Shown here: positions 19,817 to 27,801 of the stretch, piece by piece
Position numbering within the stretch: position 1 is the stretch's first letter
Layout of the letters: each line of letters opens with the position of its first letter
NCBI RefSeq assembly: GCF_028464225.1
Contig: NZ_JAQPCN010000003.1
Coordinates: 248,001-312,000 of the forward strand
Length of the DNA: 64,000 bases
Origin: Zeaxanthinibacter sp. PT1
GTDB taxonomy: Bacteria; Bacteroidota; Bacteroidia; Flavobacteriales; Flavobacteriaceae
Reading direction: 5' to 3'
Made by a program: the position numbers and the translations under genes
The notes under the pieces: generated by a model
What the model saw: the letters and a program-made list of their open reading frames with translations, nothing else
Databases searched by the model: none
Told to the model about the DNA's origin: nothing

Positions 19817-20281
19817 ATGACACTAATTAAATCAAGAAAGCGGCCTATTGGCCAGTTCCTGTCACAGGAACTTTTTGACATTGATGATTTTTTTGAAAGT
19901 CAATGGAAGCGAAGAAAAATGTTTTCAGACGAATTCTGGAACGGAAAATCCGGTGAGCCTGCAATGAATATCAGGGAGACCGATGGTAAATTTGAAGTAG
20001 AAATGTCCGCGCCGGGATTTGATAAGAAGGATTTTGAGGTAACGCTGGATGAAGGTTACCTTCACATAAAAGCCGAGAAAACTATATCCGAAGAGGAAGA
20101 AGAAGACAATTATACCCGCAGGGAGTTCAGTTATAACTCCTTTGAGCGTTCGTTGAAACTTCCTGAAAGCGTGAAGGAGGTACCTGTGGAGGCTAATTAT
20201 AAAAATGGCATCCTGCACTTTGAACTGGTCAAGAAAGAAGCTAGCGCCAAGAAAGAGCCCATCAAGATAGCGATCAACTGA
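19817..20281 (+). CDS. Small heat-shock protein, Hsp20/alpha-crystallin family
   Basis: The 154-residue cytoplasmic chaperone holds unfolding proteins in a refoldable state. The alpha-crystallin domain spans about residues 48-145 (MNIRETDGKFEVEMSAPGF..., YTRREFSYNSFERSLKLPE, VEANYKNGILHFELVKK). The C-terminal IKI of PIKIAIN fits the I-x-I anchor used in oligomer assembly. It is a single-gene unit with its own promoter box and a strong terminator. Confidence 0.94.
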   Translation: MTLIKSRKRPIGQFLSQELFDIDDFFESQWKRRKMFSDEFWNGKSGEPAMNIRETDGKFEVEMSAPGFDKKDFEVTLDEGYLHIKAEKTISEEEEEDNYTRREFSYNSFERSLKLPESVKEVPVEANYKNGILHFELVKKEASAKKEPIKIAIN

Positions 20282-20302
20282 GTTCTGGGTTGTATCTTAT
20301 AG

Positions 20303-20338
20303 AAAGCCCCTGCCGGGAAGTTTAAGCAGGGGTTTTTT
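20303..20338 (+). terminator. hsp20 terminator
   Basis: The stem CCCCTGC (20307-20313) / GCAGGGG (20326-20332), extended by A-T pairs, is followed by six T. The A-rich left flank may also let it stop transcripts of the convergent M20 gene. Confidence 0.8.
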
Positions 20339-20353
20339 ATGTTCTCATAGAAA

Positions 20354-21646
20354 TCAATCCTGCTTATCGAGTCTTAATAGCGAATGGAGCAGTACATTGG
20401 CACCGTTAGCGATATCCCTGGCAGTGGTGAATTCCTTAGGAGAATGACTGATCCCACCTTTGCTGGGCACAAAGATCATCCCGGTGGGTGCCAGTAGGGC
20501 CATATCCTGGGCGTCGTGCCCTGCACCACTCTGCATATTCCGATAACTGAGCCCCAGTTCCTCGGCCGTATTGGCGATCACTTCCCGGATGGCAGGATCG
20601 GTCAGCGCCGGGTCGCCGGTGCCGTCAATTGGGCTAATATCAAACGAGGTTGCTGATGCTGTTGCAATTTGATCTGCTCTTTCCCTGAGCTGTCGGATAA
20701 GCAAATGCATTTTATCTGAAGACAAATCCCGGATTTCCACGGTCAGGGTAACCTCCCCGGGGATTACATTGGGTGCTCCTGGCTTTGCTTCAATACGACC
20801 TACGGTACAGACATGTTTTCCCTCATTTTCCAATGCGACCTCGTTAACGGCTATGATAAAACGCGCAGCTGCCAGCAAGGCATCTTCCCGCTGATCCATG
20901 GGGGTTGTACCGGCATGGTTGGCTTTTCCCGCAACTTTCACTGCCCACCATTGGATCCCGACTATACCTTCCACTACACCTATATCTTCATCATTTTGAT
21001 CCAGTATACCCCCTTGTTCTATATGCAGCTCCAGGAAGGCTGCAAGATCTCCTTTTTTCCGAACTACCTGGTCTAATCGGGTAGTATCGCCTCCCAATCT
21101 TTGGATTCCTTCCGCCATGGAATACCCTGTACTGTTCCGAACCTTTAGTGCGCTTGCCCCTAATTTACCCGCAAGGGCCCGGCTGCCCATGACCCCGCCT
21201 TCTTCATTTGAAAAGATAATGACCTCCAGCGGGTGCCTGGTGGTAACACCATGCTCCTGTAAGGTCTTTACCACTTCTATGGCGGCCAAAGAACCGACGA
21301 TTCCATCATAGTTGCCTCCGTCCGGCACCATGTCAATATGAGAACCCGTAGCCAGGGGTTTCAGACCACTTTCCGAACCCTTTTTCTGGCCGATAATATT
21401 TGCCGCAGCATCCACGCTCACCTCCAGCCCGGCTTCGCGCATTAATTGCATCACGTATGTCCTCCCGGCAATATCTGCATCGCTGAAAGCTACACGGTTC
21501 GTGCTGCCATCGTCCCGCTGACCATAAGTGGCCAGGGTTTTCAGCTGCTGTTCCAAGCGATCCTGGTTTATTTTTATAGGGGTTTGTGCAAAACTGATTC
21601 CGAATAAAGAGGAGAATAACAGCCAAAGGATAAAGCGAAAGTTCAT
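20354..21646 (-). CDS. Exported M20 Zn-dependent hydrolase (N-carbamoyl amino acid / allantoate amidohydrolase type)
   Basis: The 430-residue product has a signal peptide (about 1-20, ...GISFAQ). Dinuclear metal-site segments of the carbamoylase branch are visible: GSHIDMVPDGGNYDG (His and bridging Asp), SNEEGGVMGS (Glu pair), LELHIEQGG, and GHDAQDMA near the C-terminus. The dimerisation or lid domain lies between about residues 225 and 335. Family members hydrolyse N-carbamoyl amino acids, ureidoglycolate or allantoate; the substrate cannot be assigned here because no purine or pyrimidine catabolic genes adjoin it. A periplasmic location is inferred from the signal peptide. Confidence 0.87.
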   Translation of the reverse strand: MNFRFILWLLFSSLFGISFAQTPIKINQDRLEQQLKTLATYGQRDDGSTNRVAFSDADIAGRTYVMQLMREAGLEVSVDAAANIIGQKKGSESGLKPLATGSHIDMVPDGGNYDGIVGSLAAIEVVKTLQEHGVTTRHPLEVIIFSNEEGGVMGSRALAGKLGASALKVRNSTGYSMAEGIQRLGGDTTRLDQVVRKKGDLAAFLELHIEQGGILDQNDEDIGVVEGIVGIQWWAVKVAGKANHAGTTPMDQREDALLAAARFIIAVNEVALENEGKHVCTVGRIEAKPGAPNVIPGEVTLTVEIRDLSSDKMHLLIRQLRERADQIATASATSFDISPIDGTGDPALTDPAIREVIANTAEELGLSYRNMQSGAGHDAQDMALLAPTGMIFVPSKGGISHSPKEFTTARDIANGANVLLHSLLRLDKQD

Positions 21647-21697
21647 GATAAAAAGTTATAGTGAACTTCAATTTATAAAACCTTATTCATTTGTGAC

Positions 21698-23425
21698 TCA
21701 GAAAACTGAAGAATTTATTTTCAGGTCGGCCTCCGCCCATTTTTTTTCAAACTCTTTTTGTATAAGATCAGCCTCTGCCTGTTTTCCCTGTAGCCTTAAA
21801 GACCGCTCTAAACCCCGCAGCGACCATCCGTTCTGGCGAACCTTTTCCAGGTCCTCTCTATACACTACTTCGGCTTCACGGAATTTTTCCATGTTGAGGA
21901 GTAGTGCCCCAAGGTTCTGCCGAGGCGGAATATGCCAGGCAGAAGGTTCGGTATACGTTAACTGCTCTTCCAAAGCAACAGCCTTCCTCAGGTGTTCTAC
22001 AGCCTTACTGTATTCCCCTTCCAGGGCAGCAAGTTCTCCGGAAATCACTTCAAAAGCAACTTCGGCTATTTTTCGCGAACTGTTATGGGCTACGGCTACC
22101 AGGGTGTCCAGTTCCGCATCTTGCAACATGGATTCGATGGCATCCAACTCCTGCTCGGCCTCTGCTGCATTATTTTTCCGGATAAATGCCATCCCCCTGG
22201 CATAATGCCTGACAAGGCCCAGGTGTTTAATACTGGGGTCAGGGGCAGGATAAGTTAAAATTTGGTTCCACTTTCCGAACCGGACATGGGCCAGGAGGGG
22301 AGTAGCAGCAAAATCCTGTAAAAACGGCAAGGCGGCTAACTGTCCCTGAGGAACCTTCTCTGCTGTTTTTCGTGCTGCATCAATGGCGATTTCACTGGCG
22401 CCGATAAGACTGGCTGCAGACCAGAGAAAATGAATGTTATGTGGGTAATAGGCCAGGGGATACAGACCCTGGGAATAACACTGGGAAATATAATCTTCGT
22501 CTGCTTCAATAGCCTTCTGGTTTGCTGCGACCGCGTCTGCATAACGACCAACCCGGATATAAATATGTGATGGCATATGTACCATATGTCCTGCGGCCGG
22601 CATTAATCCGCCAAGGATGTCTGCACTATCTTCAGCCATATCCGGTGAAGGGAGCTCCATTAAATGGATATAGTAATGGTGTGCTCCGGGATGTGCAGGG
22701 TTTAATGCAATAGCCTTTTCCAAACTGTTCTTTGCTTCGGCCATATGGGCATTCGGTTGTCCATTTTTATCCCAGTAATTCCAGGGATTGGTGTCCATTG
22801 CCGCGGCTGCCAGGAGGGTTTGTATTTCTGCACTTCCGCTATGTTTCTTTGCGACCTCCCGCATCGCTCTAAAATAGTTGTCGTTCAGTTCAGCCACGGA
22901 TTGAGTAAGATTTTCAGAAAAACGTTGATCCAAGGCATTAATGAGATCCTTTTCAATTTCACTGTTATTTTCGTAAAGCTCTTTAGCTTTTTTTATAGCT
23001 TTAAAAGCCTCCAGTTTCCGGGTCTCATCAGGTAAGGGGTCATTAATATTGGGCCCGAGTGCATAAGCCTGCCCCCAGTATGCCATGGCGGCTTCGGGAT
23101 CTAAACGGGCTGCTTCCATAAAGGACCGGTGTGCTTCGGCATGGTTAAAACCATAGGTAAGCCGTAATCCCTGGTCAAAAAATACTTGTGCGCGTTCAGA
23201 ATTCGTGCTGATGGGAAAATGATGGTCCCCGAGATTTTCAAACAAGGGGGCAATTTGCCGAGTGGTATCTACCCCTGAGAGCAGGAAATTAGCCACCGTA
23301 CACTTAATATTTCCGTACGAGGCCTGTTCTACCCGGACCACCTCCTCCTTTGGGGTGAGAAAACGCATGCAAAGGATGCTCAGAATTACTATTAACCCTG
23401 AAAAAATGATTTTCCTGCTGTTCAT
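21698..23425 (-). CDS. Exported TPR-repeat protein
   Basis: The 575-residue protein has an N-terminal hydrophobic segment (about 5-22) that is a signal peptide or membrane anchor. Tetratricopeptide motifs are visible at about residues 90-150 (FDQGLRLTYGFNHAEAHRSF..., AARLDPEAAMAYWGQAYAL) and again near the C-terminus (AALEGEYSKAVEHLRKAVAL). No catalytic residues are seen. It resembles widespread Bacteroidota TPR proteins of unknown function. The start is 52 nt from the stop of no other gene on its strand, so it is probably transcribed alone or together with the downstream M20 gene, 51 nt away. Confidence 0.75.
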   Translation of the reverse strand: MNSRKIIFSGLIVILSILCMRFLTPKEEVVRVEQASYGNIKCTVANFLLSGVDTTRQIAPLFENLGDHHFPISTNSERAQVFFDQGLRLTYGFNHAEAHRSFMEAARLDPEAAMAYWGQAYALGPNINDPLPDETRKLEAFKAIKKAKELYENNSEIEKDLINALDQRFSENLTQSVAELNDNYFRAMREVAKKHSGSAEIQTLLAAAAMDTNPWNYWDKNGQPNAHMAEAKNSLEKAIALNPAHPGAHHYYIHLMELPSPDMAEDSADILGGLMPAAGHMVHMPSHIYIRVGRYADAVAANQKAIEADEDYISQCYSQGLYPLAYYPHNIHFLWSAASLIGASEIAIDAARKTAEKVPQGQLAALPFLQDFAATPLLAHVRFGKWNQILTYPAPDPSIKHLGLVRHYARGMAFIRKNNAAEAEQELDAIESMLQDAELDTLVAVAHNSSRKIAEVAFEVISGELAALEGEYSKAVEHLRKAVALEEQLTYTEPSAWHIPPRQNLGALLLNMEKFREAEVVYREDLEKVRQNGWSLRGLERSLRLQGKQAEADLIQKEFEKKWAEADLKINSSVF

Positions 23426-23639
23426 AATAAAGAATTAAAGATCAACTACGGTGGGGGAGTACATGCCTTAAGGCCTAAGAGCTCAGTAGGGGAAGTTTGT
23501 CATTGATAACAATGATATTAAAGATACTCTAAACCAGTGTATTGGGCAATATTGGGCCTGTGAAATCTTATGGAGCAATATTTCCCGCTGAAGTATTCAG
23601 AAACGCCATATAGCACTATCCTGACAAGATATATTCTTG

Positions 23640-23647
23640 TATTTTTG
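23640..23647 (+). promoter_or_regulatory. -7 box of the TRIC-type channel gene
   Basis: TATTTTTG is a perfect match 53 nt before the ATG at 23701. Confidence 0.45.
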
Positions 23648-23700
23648 CCCTTCTAATAGCTGATTTCGATTAGGATCAGCATTTAAATACCCGGCATTAA

Positions 23701-24312
23701 ATGTTCTACCTCACCATTGACATTCTCGGTACCATCGCGTTCGCCATTTCAGGGGTGTTGGTGGCTATGGAAAAAAAACTTGATCTTTTCGGGGTGTTCA
23801 TCATCGCCTTTGTTACCGCGGTTGGTGGAGGTACCTTACGGGACCTGCTGATTGGATATACTCCTGTATTGTGGATGAGACAGCCGATATACCTGATAAC
23901 CATCGCCGCTTCCGTGGTCTTTGCCATCATCTTTCGTTCAAAACTTAAGTACCTGACCAAATCCCTGTTCTTTTTTGACGCGGTAGGGATCGGGCTCTAT
24001 ACCCTGGTGGGGATAGAGAAGGGAATAGCCGTAGGTCTTATCCCGGTTATGTGCCTGGCCTTGGGAACTATTACAGCTTGTTTTGGAGGAGTGATCCGCG
24101 ATATTTTATGCAACGATATCCCCGTGATCTTCCGGAGGAAGGAAATTTATGCTACCGCTTGTATCCTTGGAGGGGGAAGCTATTTTATTTGGAGGTTATT
24201 CCTGAAAGAGGAATACGCCTACATGGCCGGTATTCTTTTGGTCATCAGCATTCGTTTATTGGCCGTACGTTTTAATATCCGGCTTTTTTCGGTTTACAGG
24301 GATGAGGCCTAA
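23701..24312 (+). CDS. TRIC-family cation channel (UPF0126)
   Basis: The 203-residue membrane protein has two related halves of three helices each. Each half carries the family's glycine-rich loop: AVGGGTLRDLLIG (about 41-53) and CFGGVIRDILCNDIP (about 124-138). Prokaryotic TRIC proteins form trimeric potassium-permeable channels. Seven hydrophobic segments are discernible. The stop TAA overlaps the stop of the convergent cyclophilin gene within CTAA (24309-24312). Confidence 0.9.
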   Translation: MFYLTIDILGTIAFAISGVLVAMEKKLDLFGVFIIAFVTAVGGGTLRDLLIGYTPVLWMRQPIYLITIAASVVFAIIFRSKLKYLTKSLFFFDAVGIGLYTLVGIEKGIAVGLIPVMCLALGTITACFGGVIRDILCNDIPVIFRRKEIYATACILGGGSYFIWRLFLKEEYAYMAGILLVISIRLLAVRFNIRLFSVYRDEA

Positions 24313-25046
24313 CGAACAACTTCTGCTTTAAGGATGTAGACATTCTGTGAGGGCCAGTCCCCGTCATCAACAGGCACCTGGTTGATGGCATCTACGACGT
24401 CCATCCCGCTGATCACCCTGCCAAAGGGAGTGTACTCCCCGTCCAGATGGTAAGACCCGGGATTGGTGACCACGATAAAAAACTCATAGGGAGATGCGAG
24501 CATATGGGGATTATTGATCTCGCTGCTGGGCATGGATACTGTACCCCGGTGATGGCTGTGACCTTTACGGGTGTCCGGGGGAAGAAGGTAACGGCCGATT
24601 TCTGAACGCTTTTGAGCCGTTTCCTTGTTATCCGCGTTACCCCCCTGAATGATGAAATCCTTGACCACCCTGTGGAACATGGTGTTATTAAAATATCCTT
24701 GGCGGGTAAGGTAGATGAAATTAGCCTTGTGATAAGGGACATTGTCATAGAGCTGTATAGTGAAGGCCCCCATGCTGGTGGTCATTCTCACCTTATCAAC
24801 TTTTAGATCTTTCTGGTAGTTGAAGAAGAAATCTATCGCATTCTCTTCCGTCAGTTGAAAAGTGTCTTTGGGCATTTCCTTTTCAACTTCTTCAGCCCCC
24901 TCCTTGGGTTCCAATATGGTAGTGCTGCTGTCTTTTTCCTGGCTTACCAGCGGTTCTTTACTCCCGCTCTCCTTAGGATCGGGCTTACAGTGCACTAATA
25001 AAAATAATGCTAATATTGCAGTAAGGGTGATTGGAATAGTACGCAT
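24309..25046 (-). CDS. Cyclophilin-type peptidyl-prolyl isomerase lipoprotein
   Basis: The 245-residue protein begins with a lipoprotein signal ending in LLVHC (Cys20), then an acidic, Ser/Glu-rich linker to about residue 75. The cyclophilin domain follows, with FIYLTRQGYFNNTMFHRV and KDFIIQGGNADN, SMPSSEINNPHMLAS, and a C-terminal FGRVISGMDVVD. It would catalyse proline cis-trans isomerisation in the periplasm, probably during outer-membrane protein folding. Its ATG (complement of 25044-25046) shares the bases CATG with the start of the divergent NUDIX gene. Its -7 box lies inside the NUDIX coding region. Confidence 0.9.
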   Translation of the reverse strand: MRTIPITLTAILALFLLVHCKPDPKESGSKEPLVSQEKDSSTTILEPKEGAEEVEKEMPKDTFQLTEENAIDFFFNYQKDLKVDKVRMTTSMGAFTIQLYDNVPYHKANFIYLTRQGYFNNTMFHRVVKDFIIQGGNADNKETAQKRSEIGRYLLPPDTRKGHSHHRGTVSMPSSEINNPHMLASPYEFFIVVTNPGSYHLDGEYTPFGRVISGMDVVDAINQVPVDDGDWPSQNVYILKAEVVR

Positions 25047-25686
25047 GGATTTTTCTCTTTTTACACAAGAAGTATCAAAAATAAAAAAACTGGAACTTCC
25101 GGGGGTGGAATCCCATTATAAAATGGCGCCCATGGAACGCCTTGATGCGCTCAAAAAGTTGGCCAGGAAAGACATAGCACCACGGAAAGCCGGGGTCATG
25201 GCCTTGTTTTATCCCAAAGAGAACAGGGAAACTCACCTGCTGCTGATTCTCAGGAATACATACCCCGGTGTACATTCTAACCAGATCGGTTTTCCGGGAG
25301 GTAAACAGGAAGACACCGATAAAAATCTATTGCATACGGCCTTGAGGGAAACAGAGGAAGAGGTGGGGGTCCCTCCCAGCCAGGTCACTGTTGTCCGGGA
25401 ATTAAGTCAATTGTACATACCTCCCAGTAATTTTGAAGTTCAACCCTATATAGGCCTTTACCACGAGGCCCGGCCTTTTGTCGTAGACACGACAGAAGTT
25501 GCAGCCCTGGTAGAAGTTTCTTTAAACCAATTCATGGACGAGAGTATTGTAAAGCAAAAAATAATGACCACATCATATGCCAGTAGCATCGCCGTACCTG
25601 CCTTTATATTAAACGGTTATACGGTTTGGGGAGCGACAGCGATGATGTTGAGTGAGATAAAGGAACTTTTTAAACAGTCGCTATAA
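25045..25686 (+). CDS. NUDIX hydrolase, CoA pyrophosphatase-like
   Basis: The 213-residue protein starts at 25045 (MDFSLFTQEV); the frame is open further upstream only as antisense to the cyclophilin gene. The NUDIX region includes NQIGFPGGKQED and TALRETEEEVGV, and the arrangement with a preceding LILRNTYPGVHS matches the CoA diphosphatase subgroup, which cuts CoA to 4'-phosphopantetheine and ADP. A near-consensus box TAATATTG (25011-25018) lies inside the cyclophilin signal-peptide region. The acyltransferase gene follows 25 nt downstream. Confidence 0.85.
   Translation: MDFSLFTQEVSKIKKLELPGVESHYKMAPMERLDALKKLARKDIAPRKAGVMALFYPKENRETHLLLILRNTYPGVHSNQIGFPGGKQEDTDKNLLHTALRETEEEVGVPPSQVTVVRELSQLYIPPSNFEVQPYIGLYHEARPFVVDTTEVAALVEVSLNQFMDESIVKQKIMTTSYASSIAVPAFILNGYTVWGATAMMLSEIKELFKQSL
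25076..25083 (-). promoter_or_regulatory. -7 box of the cyclophilin gene, inside the NUDIX gene
   Basis: On the minus strand TATTTTTG is a perfect TAnnTTTG match 29 nt before the cyclophilin ATG and therefore about 30 bp inside the NUDIX coding sequence. Confidence 0.5.
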
Positions 25687-25697
25687 GGCATTATTTG

Positions 25698-25705
25698 TAT
25701 TTTTG
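25698..25705 (+). promoter_or_regulatory. -7 box of the acyltransferase gene, 6 nt from the ATG
   Basis: TATTTTTG is a perfect match in the short gap between the NUDIX stop and the ATG at 25712, leaving essentially no leader. Confidence 0.5.
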
Positions 25706-25711
25706 TAGACT

Positions 25712-26524
25712 ATGGGGCTATTCAAAAAAAATCCATTCGGGCATATACTCTTCATTAAAAAATGGTTGATCCGTATCATGGGCGTCGTTACTCACCAGCG
25801 CTATAAAGGGTTCAACAAACTGGAGATAGAGGGTTCAGATATTATTCGTTCCCTACCGGAAAAGAACGTTCTCTTTGTCAGTAACCACCAGACCTATTTT
25901 GCCGATGTTGTGGCAATGTTCCATGTCTTTAATGCCAGTTTAAGCGGCAGGATAGATTCTATCAAGAACGTGGGCTACCTGTGGAATCCAAAACTGAATG
26001 TCTATTATGTAGCGGCCGCTGAAACCATGAAAAAAAGCCTGCTGACCAAGGTGATGGCTTATGCGGGTTCTGTAAGTATACAGCGAACCTGGAGAGCAGA
26101 AGGGAAAGAAGTGAACCGGCAGGTGAAGATGAGTGATATCACCAACATAGGTACTGCCTTGAATGATGGATGGGTGATCACCTTTCCACAGGGCACAACA
26201 ACTCCGTGGAAACCACTCAGGAAAGGAACTGCCCATATTATCAAACGATACAAACCGGTAGTAGTTCCCGTTGTGATAGACGGCTTCAGACGATCTTTTG
26301 ATAAAAAAGGCTTACGCGTTAAGAAGAAAGGTATTCTTCAGTCTATGGTCATTAAAGAACCCCTGGAAATCGATTACGAAAATGAATCGGTGGATTCTAT
26401 TATTGAGAAACTGGAATACGCCATTGAGCAACATTCTTCATTCCTGAAAGTGATTCCGAAGGAAGAACTCATGGCCTATGAAGAAGAAAACCAGAAAAGG
26501 CGGTTCAGGGCACCCAGCTCCTAG
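25712..26524 (+). CDS. 1-acyl-glycerol-3-phosphate acyltransferase-like (PlsC superfamily)
   Basis: The 270-residue protein carries PlsC-superfamily blocks: FVSNHQTYFADVV near residue 55 and FPQGTTTPWKPLRKGTAHI (about 151-169), the counterpart of the usual FPEGT. The first block reads H-x5-D where the family normally has H-x4-D, and the second has Gln for Glu. The role would be fatty acyl transfer to a lysolipid at the inner face of the membrane, with the exact acceptor uncertain. Its stop TAG shares the palindrome CTAG (26521-26524) with the stop of the convergent membrane-protein gene. Confidence 0.8.
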   Translation: MGLFKKNPFGHILFIKKWLIRIMGVVTHQRYKGFNKLEIEGSDIIRSLPEKNVLFVSNHQTYFADVVAMFHVFNASLSGRIDSIKNVGYLWNPKLNVYYVAAAETMKKSLLTKVMAYAGSVSIQRTWRAEGKEVNRQVKMSDITNIGTALNDGWVITFPQGTTTPWKPLRKGTAHIIKRYKPVVVPVVIDGFRRSFDKKGLRVKKKGILQSMVIKEPLEIDYENESVDSIIEKLEYAIEQHSSFLKVIPKEELMAYEEENQKRRFRAPSS

Positions 26525-27165
26525 ACATCAATCTCTTCCAATTCCTTATAATTCTTCCTGAGACGACTTAGTAAAAGCCCGTATAGCAGTTTGTAGAAAA
26601 GCCAGAGAAGGGTGACAAAAACCACCACGAAGAGGATCATCATTCCAATGATGAGCAGCCAGAAAAGAGCCTCGTTCCCGGCTTCATTGGCTGCCGAAAC
26701 TAATTTTGCTCCATCGGGACCAAAACGAAGACTTCCATAGATACTGGTTACCAGGGAAATGGCGAATATCGCGATGTTAAACCAGACATACTGGGTAACG
26801 GTTCGCTTTACCTTCAGTATGGCTTTCATAAGTTCCCGGGATGAATCTGTAAACGAAATCTGCCTGTAGTTGATGTAGAACTTATAAATAAAGAATACTA
26901 GGATAATATAGCTGAGGGTGGTCATCACGATGGTGAACTCGTAGAGATGCATTTTTTTGATCATCTCCCAAGCCTCTGCATCGGTAAATACCACATTAAT
27001 GGCCGTCCAGAAAAAGAATTCCATCAGGCTGATATAGAAGATCCATTTTACGATAGACGAGGATCGTTTCCAGGTCATCCGGTAAATTTCTTCATAACTG
27101 AGCCTCGGCAGTTCGGTCTCTTTCTTCTGCCAATCCTTTTTCAATAAATCGAGTTCGTCCATCAT
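26521..27165 (-). CDS. Four-helix membrane protein, putative partner of the adjacent ECF sigma factor
   Basis: The 214-residue protein has a charged cytoplasmic N-terminus (about 1-38) and four hydrophobic segments (about 41-60, 74-97, 125-145, 167-192). It starts 4 nt after the stop of an ECF sigma gene, the position where Bacteroidota commonly encode an anti-sigma factor or membrane partner. No zinc HCC anti-sigma motif is visible, so the anti-sigma role rests on context only. The start could be 27165 or the next codon (27162), also ATG. Confidence 0.7.
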   Translation of the reverse strand: MMDELDLLKKDWQKKETELPRLSYEEIYRMTWKRSSSIVKWIFYISLMEFFFWTAINVVFTDAEAWEMIKKMHLYEFTIVMTTLSYIILVFFIYKFYINYRQISFTDSSRELMKAILKVKRTVTQYVWFNIAIFAISLVTSIYGSLRFGPDGAKLVSAANEAGNEALFWLLIIGMMILFVVVFVTLLWLFYKLLYGLLLSRLRKNYKELEEIDV

Positions 27166-27169
27166 CTGC

Positions 27170-27679
27170 TCAAGGATTTATAATAGTTCTTAATTTGGTT
27201 TTTATCCGATTCATCTTTACCCTGGCGTTCACTTCTGTAATACCAAGCGTCTCAGCTATCTCCCGGTAATCTTTATCTTCCAGGTAAAGGAAGACCAACG
27301 CTTTATCTATGTCCCCCAACTCGCGGATAGCACTGTACATCAATTGTAACTGCTGTTCTTCTGTTGGGTCGTATTCTTCTGCCTTAACTTTAAATATGAC
27401 CGAGTCATAATCATAGGTATCTACCCTTTTTTTAGTCTTGCGGTATTGTGTAATGGCAGTGTTTAGTGCTACCCTGTACATCCACGTACTGAACTTTGCT
27501 TCCCCCCTGAATTTAGGATAAGCCTTCCATAACTGTATGGTAATCTCCTGGAACAGGTCGTTATGCGCCTCCTTATTTTTTGCATAGAGCGTACATACCT
27601 TGTGAACGATGTTCTGGTGCAGCTCCAGCTCTGATACAAACTGATGTTCTAGTGTTTTTTGGATCTCGGTGGTTGGCAT
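27170..27679 (-). CDS. ECF-type RNA polymerase sigma factor
   Basis: The 169-residue protein has region 2 at about residues 15-85 (HNDLFQEITIQLWKAYPKFRGEAKFSTWMYRVALNTAI) and region 4 at about 110-165 with a helix-turn-helix (LEDKDYREIAETLGITEVNARVKMNRI). It would direct RNA polymerase to a stress or envelope regulon. The membrane-protein gene follows after 4 nt. An approximate -7 sequence (TACTTTG) is seen upstream but lacks one spacer base. Confidence 0.92.
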   Translation of the reverse strand: MPTTEIQKTLEHQFVSELELHQNIVHKVCTLYAKNKEAHNDLFQEITIQLWKAYPKFRGEAKFSTWMYRVALNTAITQYRKTKKRVDTYDYDSVIFKVKAEEYDPTEEQQLQLMYSAIRELGDIDKALVFLYLEDKDYREIAETLGITEVNARVKMNRIKTKLRTIINP

Positions 27680-27750
27680 TGTTCAACAATTAGTAGAAGC
27701 AATGGGGGAATTGTTACAAAGTAAATACAAAAAAGCGTTTAAAATAAAAG

Positions 27751-27778
27751 AAGCTTCCCAAGTATACCTGGGAAGCTT
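27751..27778 (-). terminator. Terminator of the M20 amidohydrolase gene
   Basis: A 10-bp stem (AAGCTTCCCA 27751-27760 / TGGGAAGCTT 27769-27778) encloses an 8-nt loop. On the minus strand it is followed by a T-rich run. It separates the amidohydrolase from the sigma factor gene. Confidence 0.75.
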
Positions 27779-27801
27779 TTGTTTAACGTGGCTTATACGA
27801 T

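Noticed and set aside
21528-22205. Plus-strand ORF of 225 codons
   Set aside because: It lies antisense to the M20 and TPR genes, spans their junction, and has Ser/Arg-rich shadow composition.
24862-25044. N-terminal extension of the NUDIX ORF
   Set aside because: The extra 61 codons are antisense to the cyclophilin signal peptide and linker; family members start at the equivalent of 25045.
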